DNA of 64,000 nt from Diploptera punctata (Eukaryota; Arthropoda; Insecta; Blattodea; Blaberidae), in the NCBI GenBank assembly GCA_030220185.1, contig JASPKZ010007796.1:310001-374000 (forward strand), written 5' to 3'. The notes beneath the pieces are model-generated. The model did no database searches. It worked only from the letters and a program-made list of their open reading frames with translations, and was not told the DNA's origin. Position numbers and translations under genes: made by a program. Below, in pieces: positions 25,301-31,300 of the stretch. Numbering within the stretch: position 1 is the first letter of the stretch; the number at the start of each line of letters is the position of its first letter.

Positions 25301-28300
25301 GTAAAGAGAAAAATTTATGCCTGAACTGGGAATCGAACCCCGAACCTTCAGCTTTCCGTGCTGATGCTCTAACCATTGAGCTAATCCAGGCTTCCTTCCC
25401 ATCCAAGCACAAATCCTTCCTTTACCTTACTGTCTTGGTCCCACATTCAAATGCTATGAATCATCATTCACAAATACACAATGAATGGCTTCTACCTGAA
25501 GAAGACATGAAGGGACTCCACATAGCTATAGCATTATTTATTAAATTCATATTAAGAAGCTAAAGCTGCTACTATGATTAGCTCAATGGTTAAGAGCATC
25601 AGCACGGAAAGCTGAAGGTTCGGGGTTCGATTCCTGGTTCAGGCATAAATTTTTCTCTTTACCATTTGATTACAATAATTTAGTTGTGTACTTTAATATA
25701 CTTATTTCAATCATAGTAGCAGCTTTAGCTTCTTAATATTAATTTAATAAATAATGATATAGCTATGTGGAGTTCCTTCATGTCTTCTTCAGGTAGAAGC
25801 CATTCATTGGGTATTTGTGAATGATGATTCATAGCATTTGAATGTGGGACCAAGACAGTAAGGTAAAGGAAGGATTTATGCTTGGATGGGAGGGAAGCCT
25901 GGATTAGCTCAATGGTTAGAGCATCAGCACGGAAAGCTGAAGGTTCGGGGTTCGATTCCCAGTTCAGGCATAAATTTTTCTCTTTACCATTTGATTACAA
26001 TAATGGCTTAATGTAAAGAGTTAGTATAAATTAATTCAAGAAACTCACTTAACAATATAGTCAAGTAAATAAATTGTATCTTTTTTCCTTAGACTGATTC
26101 TTTCAAATCAGAACAAACTTGTGATACTTCTTCAAACAAAGAAACTGCTCTGACATCTGATCATGGAATAACTGAAGATAAATCTGGAAAGCAAACAAGT
26201 TCAAGCACTTCTGAAATAACAAAACCATCAGCTCAAAAAGAGTCTTCATCTCTGTCTCTAAAAATAAATTCTTGTTCAGTTCTTGAAAATGTACAATCTG
26301 AAAGTAACATGTTAGTAGCAGCACAAGAAGAATATATCTCAAAAGGACAAAAAACAAAGAGTCTTTGGAATGAAAGTGATTCTTTAGAAGAGGATAAAAA
26401 TCCTGAATCACAATTAGGAAGGAACCGAGAAGAATCTGGAAATGAATCAAGTTCGTGGAGTGAAATGTCATCTGAGGAAGAAATGGAGCAACACAGAAAA
26501 AAACTTAAATCAAGAACCAAAAAGAAAAAATTAACAGTCTCGCTGGTAAGATAATTCAATGCGTAATTCTTTATTTATAAACAGGTTTACAATATAATAA
26601 AACATCTTCCTGTGCCCAAAGCTTTTAAAATTTGTATCTTCTTTCTCCATTCTTCTTTATCTTCCCATTCCAATTCTTCCTCACATTGCTCCCTCATACC
26701 TCTTCTTACATCATCCATTCATTTAAATCAACATGTTGTTGTTTTCAAATGCTGGGCCTTGGCAACGAAGCCATTAGCGTTCTTGCTCTCCAATATTTCT
26801 CTATGGTGGATCCAACAGGTAATAAATACTTCATCAGATGTTCTTCGTTCATTTCTTCGTCTTTATTGCATAGAAGACAATTTGGATTCGTGTAGATTCC
26901 TGTTTTATATAAATGTTTGGCCAAATAGTCATGTTCTGTAAGCAGTCTAAATTTTGCTACTGTAGTTTTACGTGGAATTTCTGGAATAATATCTGGCTTC
27001 TTTACTAAAATATTCCATTTTTTGTCTTTGGCTTTATTACATAGGTCTTGGTTGTTTGATTTTATATTTGTTTTTAATTATTCTTTTTATGGATGTGAAA
27101 GGTAAGCTTTTAGTAGTATTCTGAATTAGCTTGGAGCCTTTTTTGGCAAGAAAATCAGCAGTGTCATTTCCAGCAATTCCACAATGTGCAGGTATCCATT
27201 GCAATTGAATTCTTTTCTGTATAATTAAAGGAAGTTTCAAAAAGATGATTAAATTAGAGACATACAAAATTAGATATTAACACATCAGTGTAAAAATAAT
27301 GTAGAGGAGCATAATTTATAGGCACTACATTTTAAACTTGAAAGATTAACCATAATATATGAAAAGGGACATAACAATTGGCATTATTTTCTTTGGAAAG
27401 TTGATAGATGTTAGGATAATCATGGCATAAACCAACGGTATGTTTAAATTAATGTCAAATCCATTGTTTTTAAAGATGCTAAACTGATTGGTGACAGTCT
27501 CAATCATATTTGAACCTAGTGCCCCTAGAGGAACAATGGAAGTGAAAAGGAATGAAAAAGGAAATGATCAAAATGATTAATATTAGGCCAGTATTCAGGA
27601 ACCAAACTTTACACAAAGAGCGACTCTTTCCCCCTCTTTATGATGTAGAGAGTATTCATAAAACCGATAGAGAGGGGGAAAGAGTTGCTCTTTGCGTAAA
27701 GTTTGGTTCTTGAATACTGGCCTTAATGTTCAATGCATAATTTTTTTTATATAAAAACTCTTGATGAGATTTAAGCACAAGAATGGCCCCTAGCACCTAT
27801 AAGGGGTGAAAAATAAATTGTCCAAAAGATCAGTATTGAATCCATAGTTTTCAGGGTTGGTAATAATAATAATAATAATAATACTTTATATATTCTGGCA
27901 GAGTTAAGGCCATAAGGCTCTCTCTTCCACTCAACCAGCACAAATACAAATAAATATTCGACAAATATAGATATACACTATATTAATTATAAACAGTTAA
28001 AGATTCAATAAATGTAGCAATGTAAATGTCATGTACAAACAACATTTTATAGGGTAATAACAATAATGATACAATAATAATAATAATAATAATATAAATA
28101 TGATACATTATACGGGAAACACCAATTAATATATATATATATATCATACACTGGATAATAATGAAGTCGAGTTTAGAGCAAATATAAATTTAGATTTCTT
28201 TTAAAAGATGCCAATGTCCGGCAGCCCCTTATTTCTTGTGGTAGGGAATTCCAGTTGCGAGAAGTGGAGATGGTATATGACATGGAGTGATGTGATGTCC

Positions 28301-31300
28301 TATGTTGCGGTATATTAAGTAAGAGACTATGTTGTGATCTTGTGTTTAGGTTATGGTTTGAGGATAGATACTGGAAACAGGATGATAAACAATTGGGAAT
28401 CGAGGTATGTAGGATCTTAAATAGGAGAATTAGACAGCGATTTTCTTCTCTCTTTTAGATGTAGCCATGACAATTCGTGGAATAATGGAGAAATGTGATC
28501 GTATTTTCGAACATTAAATATGAATCTGATACACATATTATGGACACGCTGCAGTTTGTCCGACAATCCGTCACTTATGTCAGTTAGTAGAACGTCACAG
28601 TAGTCAAAATGCGGCATCACTAAAGTTTGGATTAAAATTCTTTTAAGAGTTGTAGGAAGAAAATGTTTAAGTCGCTTTAGGGAATGCATTATGGAGAAGA
28701 TCCTTTTAGATGTTTATTTTATTTGCACATACCAATTTAAATTAGAATCTAAGTAAAATCCCAAGTTTTTAACGACGTTGGTATAAGGAATTTGTTCATT
28801 ATCTAATATGACAGCCGGCATATTGCCATTGTTTATGAGGTGTAATAGCCTTGGATGTCCGATAATTATTGCCTGCGTTTTGTTTACATTTAGTTTCAGC
28901 CCATATTGTCTGGACCATAAAGATATATGCCTGAGGTCAGTGTTTACTTTGTCAATATATTCATTAATTTCGTCAGGCCTAAAGTGTGTGTAAATCTGTA
29001 GGTCGTCGGCGTAAAGATGATGCTTGCAGTTTTGTAGTTTCTTGGTTTCTTGGTAAGATGATTGATAATAAGAAGATTGGGATAGATAAATATCTGGGCA
29101 ATATCAGTAATTATGATTTATAATATGCCATTATAATATGCCATTTCACTTGTCTTGCTTAATATTAGAATACCATAAGCACACAATGTTAAATTATGTT
29201 GTTGAATGCAGGCTTTCACGGCCAGTAATCATAATGTTAAGAGATTCCACGCATTGTGGCTGTAGTCCATAACTGGTGTTTCTTCCAGACGTTTCTCTCC
29301 CAACTGTGGAGGGCATCTTCAGTGGCGAGTGCTTCTAGATGGTGTTCCCTGGTTGGAGGCTCAACAGTCTAGCCTCCGACTGCTACCTAGAAGCACTTGC
29401 CACTGAAGATGCCCTCTGAAGTTGAGGGAGAAACGTCTGGAAGAAACACCCGTTATGGATCACCGCCACATAGCCTGGAATCTCTTAACATTAAATTATG
29501 TTGAATCAAATAAATATTAATTATGGCAATATTTAATGTTAGGAAGTGATATTTTGAGGTTATTTTAATTATATTATTTTTAGTCTGAACATCTTACCTC
29601 AATATTAATATATCAGGATAGTAACTAATTTCTATACACATTGTTTACAAAATGTGCATCTCCACTGCCTGCTTGGAATGGAGAGTGTGTATGTTCGACT
29701 CTCCTCAGTAATAGACTTGTTTACGTGACGTGTGGTTGTATCAGAATGCCGAAGCTAAAATTGTGCAAAGATGAGTCCATTCTTACACAAAGCGGACTGT
29801 CCTAAAATTGTGTCTCGAGTACCGCATATCTAAGTACGATGCAGCCTGGCCTACAATCAATAGTTTTTTCCAGCCCTAGTGATCACTCGATTCCACGGTC
29901 CTAGATAACACGAACATTTAAGACAATGTATTACGTAGACTTTCACGGCCGGAGTTGCTATGATGATCTTGATGAAGATTTTCATGGCCTACAACCCGAA
30001 AATCTTCATCAAGATCATTTAAGATAATGTTATTCACTCATACATTCAAACTGAACAGTTATTTATTTATTATTTTTTAGTTTAATATTATTTTAATATT
30101 GATGTAAGATGTTCAGACTAAAAATAATATAATTATAATTAATTATAGTACTCAAAACATTGAAACTAACCAGTCTTGATATTTACAGAGATCTCATATT
30201 GTGGATGCTATAAAAAGGGCAATGAATTGGAAAGGAAAACAGAAAACACACAAATATCAAAGAATTAGTCAAGATGCAAATCCATCAACAGCTGTACATT
30301 CACATAAACAAATTTCAAAACAAGTTACTTTCAAATCTGATATAGTTAAAATAGAATCTTTGTCATTGAGTGAAAGTAATGAATCATCAGTGCAAGATGA
30401 ATGTGACAATGAAGGAAATTTTGATATAAATGAAATGGAAAAGAAACCTCTAATTAGCAAAAGCTCAAACGATAATATCAGGAATAAATATATTACAATT
30501 AAAACTAATTCTGTTGACAGCTTCACTGTATTTGAAAATAGTTCAACATTTGCTGACAGTATTTCTAGTAAAACAGCTTCTTCTAATCTTTTATTTCCTT
30601 TATCAGAAGCTTCCCTTATTTCATCAACTGTCAATCTACAAAACGTTTCACAAATTACACCAAACTTTAAAACACAGCAAAGTAAAAGAAATGATGATGA
30701 AATACAACAGACAACAGTAAAGTGTTTAGATGATTCAAAAGATAAATCTGAAAGTACCAGTGAAGTTGCTAGTACATCGTCAATCAATCAGTTAAGTCAA
30801 TCGCCTATACCAGGTGAAAGGCCACTTTATGGTTTTGATGAGCTTTCATACCAAACACATAAATCATATTTTAATCTTATCAATGAGCTAAAAGACAATA
30901 TCAAGCATCAAAAGCAATTGAAACCTGCCAAAACTGCACCGGATCTTATCCAATCTGGTGTTAGAAATCACATGGAACTGCCAGAAATGACCACAACTCG
31001 ACCATCTTCTTTATATGATTTTAGAGTCAGTCCTTCATTGACCATGCTATCGCCTGATATTGTACCTAGATTACCCAGGTATGCTATGCCAAGACAGCAT
31101 AATTTACCGCTATCTTCGCAATATAACTTGTCTGATGTTAATATTCACAATTTTCGAGGAGAAAACAGACAGGAATCACTTACGTTTCATCTTGATAACA
31201 ATATGTTTTACAACACTCCAAGAGATGATCATAAATACTGTCAACATACAACACAGAATCTACATGGAGTACAACGAAGAGGATTGTCTGATTCGCAAAT

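Larger units (their letters stand above)
29195..29505. mobile_element. PLE-derived inverted-repeat element
   Basis: The arms 29200-29345 and 29370-29495 are mostly reverse complements (gcaggctttcacggccagta..., ttaagagattccacgcattgtggc against gccacatagcctggaatctcttaac). Each holds a hammerhead-like motif. The phrase 'gaggagcatcttcagtggc' type is common to this class. Related ends are at 22015 and, partly, at 63985-64000. Confidence 0.65.

Noticed and set aside
26103..26559. Minus-strand open frames opposite exon G
   Set aside because: Antisense shadows of the Ser/Glu-rich exon; no domain content.
30269..30787. 172-codon minus-strand open frame
   Set aside because: It is the antisense shadow of the terminal exon, produced by its Ser/Asn/Gln codon bias.
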